In this document: positions 6,996 through 15,680 of the stretch, piece by piece
How the letters are laid out: each line of letters starts with the position of its first letter
How positions within the stretch are numbered: position 1 is the first letter of the stretch
From: Ferdinandcohnia sp047246645
Lineage (GTDB): Bacteria; Bacillota; Bacilli; Bacillales; Bacillaceae_L
Assembly: GCF_047246645.1 (NCBI RefSeq)
Contig: NZ_JBFOKR010000003.1
Span: 1 to 64,000, forward strand
Length of the DNA stretch: 64,000 bases
Reading direction: 5' to 3'
Made by a program: the position numbers and the translations under genes
The notes under the pieces: model-generated
Databases searched by the model: none
What the model saw: the letters and a program-made list of their open reading frames with translations, nothing else
What the model was told of the DNA's origin: nothing

Positions 6996-9900
6996 ATGAA
7001 CATAAGTAACTTTTCAATAAAACGGCCAATCTTCACATTGGTTACAATGTTTCTGGTGATTATTTTAGGATTAGTTTCTTTGATGAATATTCCTTTGAAG
7101 TTAATCCCTGATATAAATCCTCCTGTGGGAGTTGTAGTTGTCAATTATTACGGAGCAAGCCCAAATGAAGTAGCAGAAAAAGTAACTAAGCCGCTTGAAC
7201 AAGGTCTTTCTACATTACCTGGATTAAAAACGATGTCCTCCACCTCACGGGAGGGTGCCGCTTTGATATTCCTAGAATTCTCTTGGACAACTCACCTTGA
7301 TGACATCGAAAATGATATATTAAGTCATATTAATCAGACACCGATTACTGATGATGCTGAAAGACCACGTTTTTTAAAGTTTGATCCTTCACAATTTCCA
7401 ATTATTCAGTTGTCATTAAGCATGGAAGGGGAAGAGAGAAAACTTCAGGATCTGGCTGAAGAGCTCTCAACTGAGTTAAATAAGGTTGAAGGTGTAGCGA
7501 ATGTTAATCTTTCCGGAACAATAACAGAGGAAATTAAGGTAGCAATTGACCAGGAAGCATTAGAAGAATTCTTTCTAACACAGTCAGATATCGTAAATAT
7601 ACTCCGTGCAAATTCAATATCTTTACCGGGAAATACAATTGAATCTGAAGGACGGGAACTAACAACAAGAGTTATCTCCACATTAGATTCTCTAGAAGCG
7701 ATAGAGGATTTAGCAATTACCATCGATCCGTTATCAGGAGAAGAAATTGTCTTATCTGACTTAGCTGAAGTCACACTTGCACCAGCGAATCAAAATACAA
7801 TTACAAGAGCAAATCAAGAGCCGGCATTATTAGTAAGTGTACTTCAACAATCTGATGCAAATACAGCGATGGTTTCTGAGGCATTTCAAAAGGAATTAAA
7901 TGAAAAATTAAAACTCGATAAATACAAAGATGTCAAAGCTGATATCTTATTTGACCAAGGGGATTACGTGAAACTAGCTATAGGTAATATTTCCAATACA
8001 CTGTTATTAGGCGGACTTTTTGCAATGGTAGTGCTCTTTTTCTTCCTAAGAAGCGTAAAGAGCCCACTTATCATTGGTATAGCGATCCCTTATTCTGTCA
8101 TAGTCACCTTTGTTCTCATGTATTTTTCTGATTTCTCATTAAATATTCTAACATTAGGTGGACTAGCTTTAGGAATTGGAATGCTTGTGGATAACTCTAT
8201 TGTGGTTATAGAAAACATTTACCGGCATTTATCAATGGGTAAAGACCCGAAGGAAGCTGCTGCAGAAGGAACAAAGGAAATTGCAACAGCAATCATTGCA
8301 TCTACACTAACAACTGTTGCCGTTTTTCTGCCAGTTGTGTTTATTACAGGTCTAATTGGAGAATTATTCACTGAGTTTGCTGTAACGATTGCATTTAGTT
8401 TATTTGCATCTCTAGTTGTTGCGTTAACAGTGGTACCTATGCTTGCAAGTAAGTTTTTGAAAAGACCAGCAGAAAATATAGAAAAGAAACGCCAGGAATC
8501 AATGGGAATGAAATTTCTCGAAAGAGCTACGAAGTGGTCGTTACGAAACCGTTTAGTCGTGTTAACAAGTACACTTCTTATACTTGGAGTTAGTTTATTT
8601 GGACTTTACGCAGTAGGAACTGAATTTATTCCTAAGAGTGATGAAGGTTTCTTCTCGATTAAAGTTAAGCTTGAAAATGGTATGGCATTAGAAGAGACAG
8701 AAAAAACGGTTAGAGCCATTGAACAACAACTTGCAGATGAAAAAGATGTAGACGTGTATGTCAGTCTTATTGGCTCTACACAAGAAGATAGCTTCAGAGG
8801 TGGAGGAAGTTCAAATGAAGCTGAAATTTATATCAAGATGCAGGATTTTGACAAACGTGAGCGGTCAACCTTCGAATTTGTGGATGAAATGAAAAGTAAG
8901 CTTGAGAAGGCTGCCCATAAGATTCATCCTGATACAGTGGTACGATTTAATTTACAATCCACTTCAGGTTCTACACCTAATACGTTGACATTTCATGTCA
9001 AGGATACTAACAAAGATAGGTTAGATGACGCGGTAGATGAAATAGCCAACTCCCTAGGGAATGTGAAAGACATTACTGAATTCTCAACCGATATCTCTAA
9101 TACAATCGAAGAGGTACAGATTGAAATTGATAAAAATAAAGCATTTGAAGCTGGACTAGCTCCTGCACAAATCGCAGCAACAGTTAATGATGTAACGAGG
9201 GGGACAAAAGCAATCCAAATTACTGATAGAGAAAATAATATTTATACAGTTGATGTAAGTTATGATCGTGATTTTACGAAGCGTATAGATGGCCTAAAGG
9301 AATTACTGCTAAAGACCCCTACTAATACATTTCTTCGGCTTGAAGAGGTTGCCAACATTGAAATAGGTGAGGGACCATTAACGGTAAGAAGAATTGACCA
9401 GCAAAGTGCAGTTCAATTTACAGTGAAATATGCAACTACAACAAATCTAGGTGCAATATCTAATAAGGTTGACTCATTAATTGAAGACTTAGATCTATCT
9501 GATGAGACTGAAATTACATTTAGCGGGGATAGGGAATTATTAGAGTCATCAATGGACCAAATGATTCTTGCCTTTGTCTTAGCACTTGTGCTTATATATA
9601 TTGTTATGGCTGCCCAATTTGAGTCTTTAAAATATCCATTTGTCATTATGTTCACAGTTCCTTTAATGGTTATTGGTGTTGCAGTGGGGCTATATGCAAC
9701 TGGTACTCCAATTGGAATTACAGCAATCATTGGAATTATTGTGTTAGCGGGAATTGTCGTAAATAACGCAATTGTTATTGTTGATTACATTAATAAACAA
9801 AAAGAGAATGGAATGAGTACATATGAAGCGATCATAAATGCTGTTAAAAATCGTACAAGACCTGTCATGATGACTGCCTCAACGACTATACTTGGATTGT

Positions 9901-10067
9901 TACCCTTGGCGTTTGGGCTTGGTGAAGGATCTGAAATAAATCAACCAATGGGTATCACAGTAATAGGAGGTTTACTAAGTAGTACGCTACTAACGTTATT
10001 TATTATCCCGATTGTTTATAGCTTATTTGATAAAGAAACAAGAAAAAAAGCTAAGCCAAGCGCTTAG
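6996..10067 (+). CDS. RND-family efflux transporter (SwrC/AcrB-like)
   Basis: The 1023-residue protein is a proton-driven efflux pump of the hydrophobe/amphiphile RND family. It shows the duplicated design: a first membrane helix (11-31), a large external domain, a helix bundle (about 330-485), a second external domain, and a final helix bundle (about 840-1010). The GMLVDNSIVVIENIYRH motif in the first bundle is characteristic. The closest family I recognise is Bacillus SwrC (YerP, about 1065 aa), linked to surfactin export and swarming. No membrane-fusion partner is adjacent, as expected for a Gram-positive. The stop codon overlaps the convergent ligD stop. The substrate is unknown. Confidence 0.9.
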   Translation: MNISNFSIKRPIFTLVTMFLVIILGLVSLMNIPLKLIPDINPPVGVVVVNYYGASPNEVAEKVTKPLEQGLSTLPGLKTMSSTSREGAALIFLEFSWTTHLDDIENDILSHINQTPITDDAERPRFLKFDPSQFPIIQLSLSMEGEERKLQDLAEELSTELNKVEGVANVNLSGTITEEIKVAIDQEALEEFFLTQSDIVNILRANSISLPGNTIESEGRELTTRVISTLDSLEAIEDLAITIDPLSGEEIVLSDLAEVTLAPANQNTITRANQEPALLVSVLQQSDANTAMVSEAFQKELNEKLKLDKYKDVKADILFDQGDYVKLAIGNISNTLLLGGLFAMVVLFFFLRSVKSPLIIGIAIPYSVIVTFVLMYFSDFSLNILTLGGLALGIGMLVDNSIVVIENIYRHLSMGKDPKEAAAEGTKEIATAIIASTLTTVAVFLPVVFITGLIGELFTEFAVTIAFSLFASLVVALTVVPMLASKFLKRPAENIEKKRQESMGMKFLERATKWSLRNRLVVLTSTLLILGVSLFGLYAVGTEFIPKSDEGFFSIKVKLENGMALEETEKTVRAIEQQLADEKDVDVYVSLIGSTQEDSFRGGGSSNEAEIYIKMQDFDKRERSTFEFVDEMKSKLEKAAHKIHPDTVVRFNLQSTSGSTPNTLTFHVKDTNKDRLDDAVDEIANSLGNVKDITEFSTDISNTIEEVQIEIDKNKAFEAGLAPAQIAATVNDVTRGTKAIQITDRENNIYTVDVSYDRDFTKRIDGLKELLLKTPTNTFLRLEEVANIEIGEGPLTVRRIDQQSAVQFTVKYATTTNLGAISNKVDSLIEDLDLSDETEITFSGDRELLESSMDQMILAFVLALVLIYIVMAAQFESLKYPFVIMFTVPLMVIGVAVGLYATGTPIGITAIIGIIVLAGIVVNNAIVIVDYINKQKENGMSTYEAIINAVKNRTRPVMMTASTTILGLLPLAFGLGEGSEINQPMGITVIGGLLSSTLLTLFIIPIVYSLFDKETRKKAKPSA

Positions 10068-11896
10068 CTCTGGTTCAAGAATTCTAACACGGGTTCAAAT
10101 GGCTGTTCATCCTTTGCTGAAAAATAAGCTGCAAAGGGACAGCCATTTTTATTTATACGTTCAACAATTGTTTCAAGTGGAAAGTTTTCAATTGACAGAT
10201 TTTCATTTACTTCTTCCCAGTACAGAGGAGTTGCAACATATGCTCCTTCATTACCGCGAACGGAGTAAGGAGAAACGATGGTTTTCCCCTCGGCATGTTG
10301 AATATAATCAACATACAAACGGTTACCTCGGTTCTTTTTCATACGTTCAATAGTAAAATAGTCAGGTTCCCTTGTAATAAGGTAATTGGCTATAAACTCA
10401 GTAAATTGTCTTGTTTGGTCATAGGTAAACGTATTTTCAGGCAAGGGAATATAAATTTGTATGCCCTTGTTTCCTGATGTTTTAACAAAGGTTTTAAGTT
10501 TTAATCCATCAAATACTTCCTTTAAAATGGTTGCTGCCTTAATTGCTAACGGGAATGCATCTCTTGATGGAGGATCAAGATCAAAGACAATTTCAGATGG
10601 ACCCTTAGAATATATGGTTTGAAATGGTATATGAAATTCAAAGGATAATTGATTTCCAAGCCAGGTCAATGTCTTTATATCATTACAGACAATATAATTA
10701 ATTCCCTCATTCATAGAAGTTTTAATAAAGTCAGGTGCATAGTCAGGACAGTTCTTCTGGTAAAAAGATTCGCCGTACATCCCATGTGGATATCGAATAA
10801 CAGTAAGTAACCGATCCTTTAAAAAAGGAAGCATATAAGGTGAAACCTCAACTAGATATTGAATATAATCTAGCTTCGTTATCGGTTTATCCTTCCATAA
10901 GGGCTTGTCTGGATGGGTTATTTCAATCTCCTTAGGCAGCAAAGGTGTATGCTTAATAAGCTTTTCCCATGTACAGTCTGCCCAACTTAAATCAAGCCGG
11001 AATTTCGAAAAACTAGGCTGACGGAGTTGTTCTTTGTAGAGTTCAAGGTAAAATAATTCTACACAAATACCTGGTGTAACTTTGATGAAAGTTGATGTTT
11101 CCTCGACTGCATTATTTTGAATTACTTGAAGTAAGGCTTGCCGTTCATCGGATCCTAGACCATGCGAGAAAAGTCCAATTTCATATACAGCCTGATTTCG
11201 TAAAACACCAACATGGAAAAAACCATTTTTCTTATCATAACCGATAATAAAAAATGCTCCGACTTGCCAGTTTTTTATTTTGTACCAATTAGTTGTTCGT
11301 CTTCCTTCTTCCCAAGTACTATCAATCTTCTTAGCAATAATACCTTCTGCTTTGTGTTCAGTCGCTGACTTCCAAATCTTATCCAACTCTGTTTCAGCAC
11401 TTATTAATTGAAGTAATTGTGGGTTATCTTGATGTATGTCAGTAGTTAGCTGAAGATCTTCAAATAATGATTTAAGTTCATTCTTTCGGTCGACCCATTT
11501 CTTTTGTGTTAGTTTCTGACCTTTGTGTTCAAGAAAATCAAACACTAGAAAGTGAGCCGGCTTTTTAGAAGCGCTTTGGATTATCTTTTCAGAGCTACGC
11601 ATGCGTCCACGTATCTGAATTGCTTCAAAACTGGCTTTGTAGGGTGATTCAAGTATACATAGCTCGCCATCTAAGACTAACGGTAAATGCTCAGATACCT
11701 TCTCTGTAAGTTCTTCACATTGTTTGATGATTTCAGGAAATTGTTCATTTAGAAGATTTCCATTCCTACTAATTAGCTGAATGCTTTTCTCACTCCAATG
11801 AAGCATCGCCCGAAATCCATCATATTTAATTTCGTAAACCCAATTAGGACCCGTTGGAGCCTCAAATATTAAGGTAGGTAGCATTGGTTTTAGCAT
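10064..11896 (-). CDS. ligD: ATP-dependent DNA ligase/polymerase LigD for non-homologous end joining
   Basis: The 610-residue protein joins DNA ends held by Ku. The N-terminal ligase domain carries the nucleotidyl-lysine motif EIKYDGFR (Lys24) followed by the OB-fold (about 200-300). The C-terminal primase-polymerase domain (about 325-600) has the catalytic FDLDPP motif and a KTSGNKG motif. There is no phosphoesterase domain, so the order is ligase then polymerase as in B. subtilis YkoU (611 aa). The ATG at 11896 has an AGGAGTG SD. It lies downstream of ku on the same strand. In B. subtilis the pair is expressed in the forespore. Confidence 0.95.
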   Translation of the reverse strand: MLKPMLPTLIFEAPTGPNWVYEIKYDGFRAMLHWSEKSIQLISRNGNLLNEQFPEIIKQCEELTEKVSEHLPLVLDGELCILESPYKASFEAIQIRGRMRSSEKIIQSASKKPAHFLVFDFLEHKGQKLTQKKWVDRKNELKSLFEDLQLTTDIHQDNPQLLQLISAETELDKIWKSATEHKAEGIIAKKIDSTWEEGRRTTNWYKIKNWQVGAFFIIGYDKKNGFFHVGVLRNQAVYEIGLFSHGLGSDERQALLQVIQNNAVEETSTFIKVTPGICVELFYLELYKEQLRQPSFSKFRLDLSWADCTWEKLIKHTPLLPKEIEITHPDKPLWKDKPITKLDYIQYLVEVSPYMLPFLKDRLLTVIRYPHGMYGESFYQKNCPDYAPDFIKTSMNEGINYIVCNDIKTLTWLGNQLSFEFHIPFQTIYSKGPSEIVFDLDPPSRDAFPLAIKAATILKEVFDGLKLKTFVKTSGNKGIQIYIPLPENTFTYDQTRQFTEFIANYLITREPDYFTIERMKKNRGNRLYVDYIQHAEGKTIVSPYSVRGNEGAYVATPLYWEEVNENLSIENFPLETIVERINKNGCPFAAYFSAKDEQPFEPVLEFLNQS

Positions 11897-11977
11897 AGTG
11901 TCACTCCTAGGGATTTGTTCTAGTTAAGGAATACTAACAAATGAGAGAAAATAGATAAGGTAGAGCAGGAAAGTAGC

Positions 11978-12133
11978 CTCGAAAAGTAATAATAGAGAAG
12001 TGAGGGGATGCAAGAGCCTGAATCATGCCCTCAAAATTGAAAAAGCGAAAAGTGAGGGTACGCAAAAGCGAGAATAGTACCCTCAAAATTGAAAAAGCGA
12101 AAAGTAAGGGTATGCAAGAGCAGCTTCTTACCC
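11978..12133. repeat. 52-bp tandem repeat with internal hairpins, about 2.7 copies
   Basis: The sequence CCCTCAAAATTGAAAAAGCG starts at 12028 and again at 12080, a 52-base period, with a diverged partial copy before it. Each unit contains an inverted repeat such as GAGGGTAC / GTACCCTC, so the ku-ligD spacer (11897-12159) forms a row of small hairpins. No gene is visible here. Confidence 0.8.
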
Positions 12134-12159
12134 TAATTTCAAGTTCCCCCAAGAACCTA

Positions 12160-13098
12160 CTAAGAACCAAGCTTTTTGCGTGTTGTTCTTGTCTTCGGTT
12201 TTGTGGAGGCTGCTGTGGCAGTTTCTCCACCAGCTGCTGCTGGCTCGGCTTTTTTAGGCTTAGCTGTTTTTGGTGCTTTTGTCCCAGTAGGAGAGGCAGC
12301 CGCTTTTTTTGGAGTAGCGGTTTCCTTTCCTTTTGTACGTTCAATACTAGCCTGCAATGCACTCATTAAGTCAACAACATTTGTACGAGGTGCTTCTTTT
12401 GATGTTGTTCCTTCATTATTGTTTACCTTCGATTCAATAAGTTCCATTAATGCGGTCCTGTATTCATCCTTGTATTTTTCCGGGTTAAACTCAGTTGTTA
12501 ATTGATCAATTAGCATAATGGCTGTATCAAGTTCTTTATCATTTAATTCAATGTTTTCAGGTACACCGGGTACTTCTCCTACATTACGAACTTCATCGGG
12601 ATAATGAATTTTTTCCATTACCAGACTATTTTTATAAACCCGAATGATCGCCATTTGTTGTTTAGAACGTATTGTGATTTCTGCGATTCCTATTTTACCG
12701 GACTTTTTAAGTGCTTCTCGGAGCAAGCCGTAAGCCTTGCTACCATTTTCACCTGGCCCCATAAAATAAGAACGACTAAAATAGATGGGGTCAATTTCCT
12801 CGAGCTTTACAAAGTCAATGATTTCCACACTTTTGTCTTCATGCTCATCTTTCAATTCCTTTAATTCTTCATCACTTAAAATGACAAACTTTCCCTTTAC
12901 GTATTCATAACCCTTTACAATATCTGTATTCTCTATATCCTTTTCACAATTTGGGCAAATCTTTTCATATTGTATAGGAGTATTGCACTCTTTATGAAGG
13001 TTACGCAGCTTTATATCCTTGTCTTCAGTAGCAGAAAAGAGCTTAATTGGTATATTGACTAAACCAAAGCTAATGGAGCCTTTCCACATTGTATGCAT
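12160..13098 (-). CDS. ku: Ku DNA end-binding protein
   Basis: The 312-residue homodimeric ring protein recruits LigD to double-strand breaks. It begins with the conserved MHTMWKGSISFGLVNIP and contains the Ku core (about 1-250), including paired cysteines at about 39-51 (CNTPIQYEKICPNC). It ends with a lysine/alanine/proline-rich tail (about 258-312), as in other bacterial Ku proteins where the basic tail aids DNA binding. The length equals B. subtilis YkoV (311 aa). SD AGGTAGGAATT precedes the ATG. Confidence 0.95.
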   Translation of the reverse strand: MHTMWKGSISFGLVNIPIKLFSATEDKDIKLRNLHKECNTPIQYEKICPNCEKDIENTDIVKGYEYVKGKFVILSDEELKELKDEHEDKSVEIIDFVKLEEIDPIYFSRSYFMGPGENGSKAYGLLREALKKSGKIGIAEITIRSKQQMAIIRVYKNSLVMEKIHYPDEVRNVGEVPGVPENIELNDKELDTAIMLIDQLTTEFNPEKYKDEYRTALMELIESKVNNNEGTTSKEAPRTNVVDLMSALQASIERTKGKETATPKKAAASPTGTKAPKTAKPKKAEPAAAGGETATAASTKPKTRTTRKKLGS

Positions 13099-13200
13099 TG
13101 GAATTCCTACCTTCTTTTTTATTACTATTCTTGCCTTAGAAGGAATCAGGAATGTTGGTAATGATATCCTATGACAAATTCGTAATAAATTTTTTCATTT

Positions 13201-13229
13201 ACCCCCTCAAACAATCTTGAGATATCGTA
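13201..13229 (+). promoter_or_regulatory. Candidate sigma-I autoregulatory promoter
   Basis: ACCCCC at 13201-13206 and CGTA at 13226-13229 resemble the C-rich -35 and CGWA -10 elements described for sigma-I promoters. They lie about 215 bases before sigI, a gene known to be autoregulated. The 19-base spacing is a little long, so the match is tentative. Confidence 0.35.
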
Positions 13230-13443
13230 AAATGTAAATGAGTCAAACATTACAAAAATTAGAGGTAACTGTAACGGAAAAGTAAGATATGTTACAAACC
13301 TTTTGCTTTTGCTAGCAAAAAGAAGTCTTTCGCACTAGTACCTTCGTAATATTTTTCTAAGAAGCCAATGGATGTGAAAAATTGTTATTGAATCTCGTGT
13401 CAACCTCTTGCTACTATTAATTGATAGTAAAAAGAGAATTGAG

Positions 13444-14193
13444 GTGAAACCAGTGCTTAGCCTATTGTTTAAAATTGGAAAAAAGAGAAAGAGCACTCTG
13501 GAAGAAACCGTTATCGAGATTCAAAATGGAGATACCAGACTACAAAATAAGCTTATAGAAGATTACAAACCGTTTATTGCAAAGAATGTATCATCTGTTT
13601 GTAAACGATATATAAGTGAATCTGATGATGAATTTAGTATTGGTCTTATCGCTTTTAACGAAGCCTTAGAAAAATATTCAACAGAAAAAGGGAGCTCGTT
13701 GTTATCCTTTGCTGAGCTTTTGATAAAACGCAGGGTTATTGATTATATTCGTAAGGAAGCAAGGGTACGTACTGTAAACTTTGTCTCCAACGGTGAAAGT
13801 GAAGAAGAACCTACGCAATCTAAAATTGAGGCTGCTCTGTCTGTTGAAGACTATCAAAAGAGCATAGAGCAGGAGCATCGAAAAGAAGAAATCCTCCATT
13901 TTCATAAGGTGCTAGAGGAATTTGGTTTATCATTTCAAGAGTTGTTAGAGATATCACCGAAGCATGCGGATGCAAGGCAAAACGCTATTTTAGTTTCAAA
14001 AGCAGTGGTTGAAAACGATGAATTTTTGGCAACCTTGTTTGAAAAAAAGCAATTACCAATTAAACAAATAGAATCCAAGGTGAAGGTAAGCCGCAAGACT
14101 ATAGAAAGAAACCGTAAATATATTATTGCAATGGCAATTATTTTATCAGGAGACTATGTGTATTTAAAGGACTATATAAAGGGGGTGCTCTAG
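13444..14193 (+). CDS. sigI: RNA polymerase sigma factor SigI
   Basis: About 249 residues. The N-terminus from GTG 13444 reads MKPVLSLLFK, matching the B. subtilis SigI start as I know it. A second GTG at 13453 has better SD spacing (GAGGTG, 13441-13446) and cannot be excluded; an upstream TTG at 13408 lacks a good SD. The conserved region (PFIAKNVSSVCKRYI, DEFSIGLIAFNEALEKYS) is the sigma-2-like core, and KVSRKTIERNRKYIIAMAII is the DNA-binding end. SigI serves heat and cell-envelope responses in Bacillus and is held by RsgI, the next gene, 2 bases downstream. Confidence 0.93.
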   Translation: MKPVLSLLFKIGKKRKSTLEETVIEIQNGDTRLQNKLIEDYKPFIAKNVSSVCKRYISESDDEFSIGLIAFNEALEKYSTEKGSSLLSFAELLIKRRVIDYIRKEARVRTVNFVSNGESEEEPTQSKIEAALSVEDYQKSIEQEHRKEEILHFHKVLEEFGLSFQELLEISPKHADARQNAILVSKAVVENDEFLATLFEKKQLPIKQIESKVKVSRKTIERNRKYIIAMAIILSGDYVYLKDYIKGVL

Positions 14194-14195
14194 AG

Positions 14196-15242
14196 TTGAA
14201 AAAGGGGATCGTTATGGATGTAAACGATGAATATATTACGATGCTGACTCCCGAAGGAGAATTCATAAAAGCTAGACATTCAAAGTCAAGTTATGAAATT
14301 GGAGAGGAAACGACCTTTTTTCCTATCAATGAACGTATAAGTGTACCTACAGCTAAACCGAAATTCTTCCAGATGAAAAAAGTGCGATACGCAGTAGCAA
14401 GTTCGTTAGTTGCAATATTATTATTATCCTTATTTATTCCACTGTCGTCGCAGAATGAAGTGTATGCTTATATGTCAATTGATATTAATCCAAGCTTTGA
14501 GGTTGGCTTTGATGATGAGCTTAAGGTAATAAGTGTTGAACCTCTCAATGATGAAGCACGGAAGCTGTTAGAATCTATCCCAGACTGGAAAAACGCCACA
14601 CTTGAAGATATTACAGATACAATTATAGAGAAAAGTAAGGAAAGTGGTTATCTGAAAAATGGGAAAGAAGTTGTCATTACGACTGTTGTTAGCGATTCAC
14701 ATAAGGTCCAAGTAGACAAAGAGCTCGAAAAGGACATTGAGGAATTAACTGTTGAGCTTGAAAAAGAAGATATTGCAGTAACTGCGATAGCAAGCACGGT
14801 TGAGACTAGAAATGCAGCGAAGGAAAAAGGTGTGTCAACTGGCAAACTGTTAATACAAGAAAATAAACTTCCGAAACCAAAGAAAGAAAAGGCTGCTTCT
14901 GATGAAATAGAGAAACCAGCAGAAAAACAAAAGACAGTTGAACCTGCTAAAGAACCAAGTCAAAATGCTAAGAAGAATGTGCAAGAACATATAAATCAAA
15001 ATGTAAAAGAAAATGCAAATGAAGTTCGAGAAGATTTAAAACAGAAAAAAGAAGAAGTTAAAGAAAAGGTACAAGAAAACATTAAAAATTCCAATATGCC
15101 TGATCATGTTAGAGAGAAATTAGAAAAAAAGTTCGAACAAAATAATTGGAAGAAAAACGACAAAAATAACGGCCGGAATGACGATAAAGACAACAGAGGT
15201 AACGGCAAAAATAATCGTGGTAAAGACCGAGATGATGATTAA
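14196..15242 (+). CDS. rsgI: Anti-sigma-I factor RsgI
   Basis: The 348-residue single-pass membrane protein has a cytoplasmic N-terminal domain that binds SigI (MKKGIVMDVNDEYITMLTPEG, 1-60). A transmembrane helix follows at about 67-85 (VRYAVASSLVAILLLSLF). An extracellular conserved block (AYMSIDINPSFEVGFD) precedes a long lysine/glutamate-rich coiled-coil-prone region, and the very C-terminus is an Asn/Asp/Arg/Lys low-complexity tail (about 312-348). The TTG start lies 2 bases after the sigI stop, behind GGGGGTG. Unlike clostridial RsgI proteins it has no carbohydrate-binding module. Confidence 0.93.
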   Translation: MKKGIVMDVNDEYITMLTPEGEFIKARHSKSSYEIGEETTFFPINERISVPTAKPKFFQMKKVRYAVASSLVAILLLSLFIPLSSQNEVYAYMSIDINPSFEVGFDDELKVISVEPLNDEARKLLESIPDWKNATLEDITDTIIEKSKESGYLKNGKEVVITTVVSDSHKVQVDKELEKDIEELTVELEKEDIAVTAIASTVETRNAAKEKGVSTGKLLIQENKLPKPKKEKAASDEIEKPAEKQKTVEPAKEPSQNAKKNVQEHINQNVKENANEVREDLKQKKEEVKEKVQENIKNSNMPDHVREKLEKKFEQNNWKKNDKNNGRNDDKDNRGNGKNNRGKDRDDD

Positions 15243-15246
15243 TAGT

Positions 15247-15274
15247 AAAAGCCGAGGAGGTTTCCTCGGCTTTT
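15247..15274 (+). terminator. Terminator of sigI-rsgI
   Basis: AAAAGCCGAGGA pairs with TCCTCGGCTTTT just after the rsgI stop, with further T-rich sequence downstream. It may act in both directions between rsgI and the SASP gene. Confidence 0.85.
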
Positions 15275-15295
15275 CGCCATTTTTTATTAAGTTTT

Positions 15296-15487
15296 TTATT
15301 CGCCTCTTAATTGGTGTTGAGCTTGAGAAACCAAACGCTTTGTAATTTCTCCACCTACTGAACCATTTGCTCTTGAAACTGTATCTGAACCGAGTTTAAC
15401 ACCGAATTCCTGTGCAATCTCAAATTTAATTTGATCTAATGCTTGTTCAATTCCAGGTACAAGTAATTTGTTACTACTTCTAGCCAT
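15296..15487 (-). CDS. sspD: Alpha/beta-type small acid-soluble spore protein
   Basis: The 63-residue protein coats spore DNA and protects it during dormancy. It contains the conserved KFEIAQEFGV region cut by the germination protease GPR and the DNA-binding GSVGGEITKRLV region. The position between rsgI and ktrD corresponds to B. subtilis sspD (64 aa), so the symbol rests on synteny as well as sequence. The ATG has an AGGAGATGAG SD. A sigma-G-like promoter lies upstream. Confidence 0.95.
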   Translation of the reverse strand: MARSSNKLLVPGIEQALDQIKFEIAQEFGVKLGSDTVSRANGSVGGEITKRLVSQAQHQLRGE

Positions 15488-15536
15488 TTATCTCATCTCC
15501 TAATTTAAGATAACAACGAATAAAACGTTGTATCAA

Positions 15537-15565
15537 TAGTATTAGGAGATTATTATTTTCCATAC
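15537..15565 (-). promoter_or_regulatory. Sigma-G-type promoter of the SASP gene
   Basis: On the minus strand GTATG (-35, fits GHATR) is followed after 17 bases by AATACTA (-10, one mismatch from CATACTA), about 50 bases before the SASP start. A short inverted repeat (ACAACG / CGTTGT) lies in the leader between them. Confidence 0.6.
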
Positions 15566-15680
15566 TGGTAATGCATACTAAGTTTTTTACAAGATTATTA
15601 CAAAGTCCTCCTTTTAAAAATGGGAATAATTCTATATGATAGATAAATAAAGATTATAGTACAGTGTTAGGATGAAAATT

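Noticed and set aside
12025..12505. Forward frames opposite the ku 3' end rich in Cys/Phe/Ala
   Set aside because: They are antisense shadows of the Lys/Ala-rich Ku tail and of the tandem repeat; no ribosome site.
13311..13323. TTTTGCTAGCAAAA palindrome upstream of sigI
   Set aside because: It has no U-tract, no known regulator match and no repeat elsewhere that I can see, so I give it no function.
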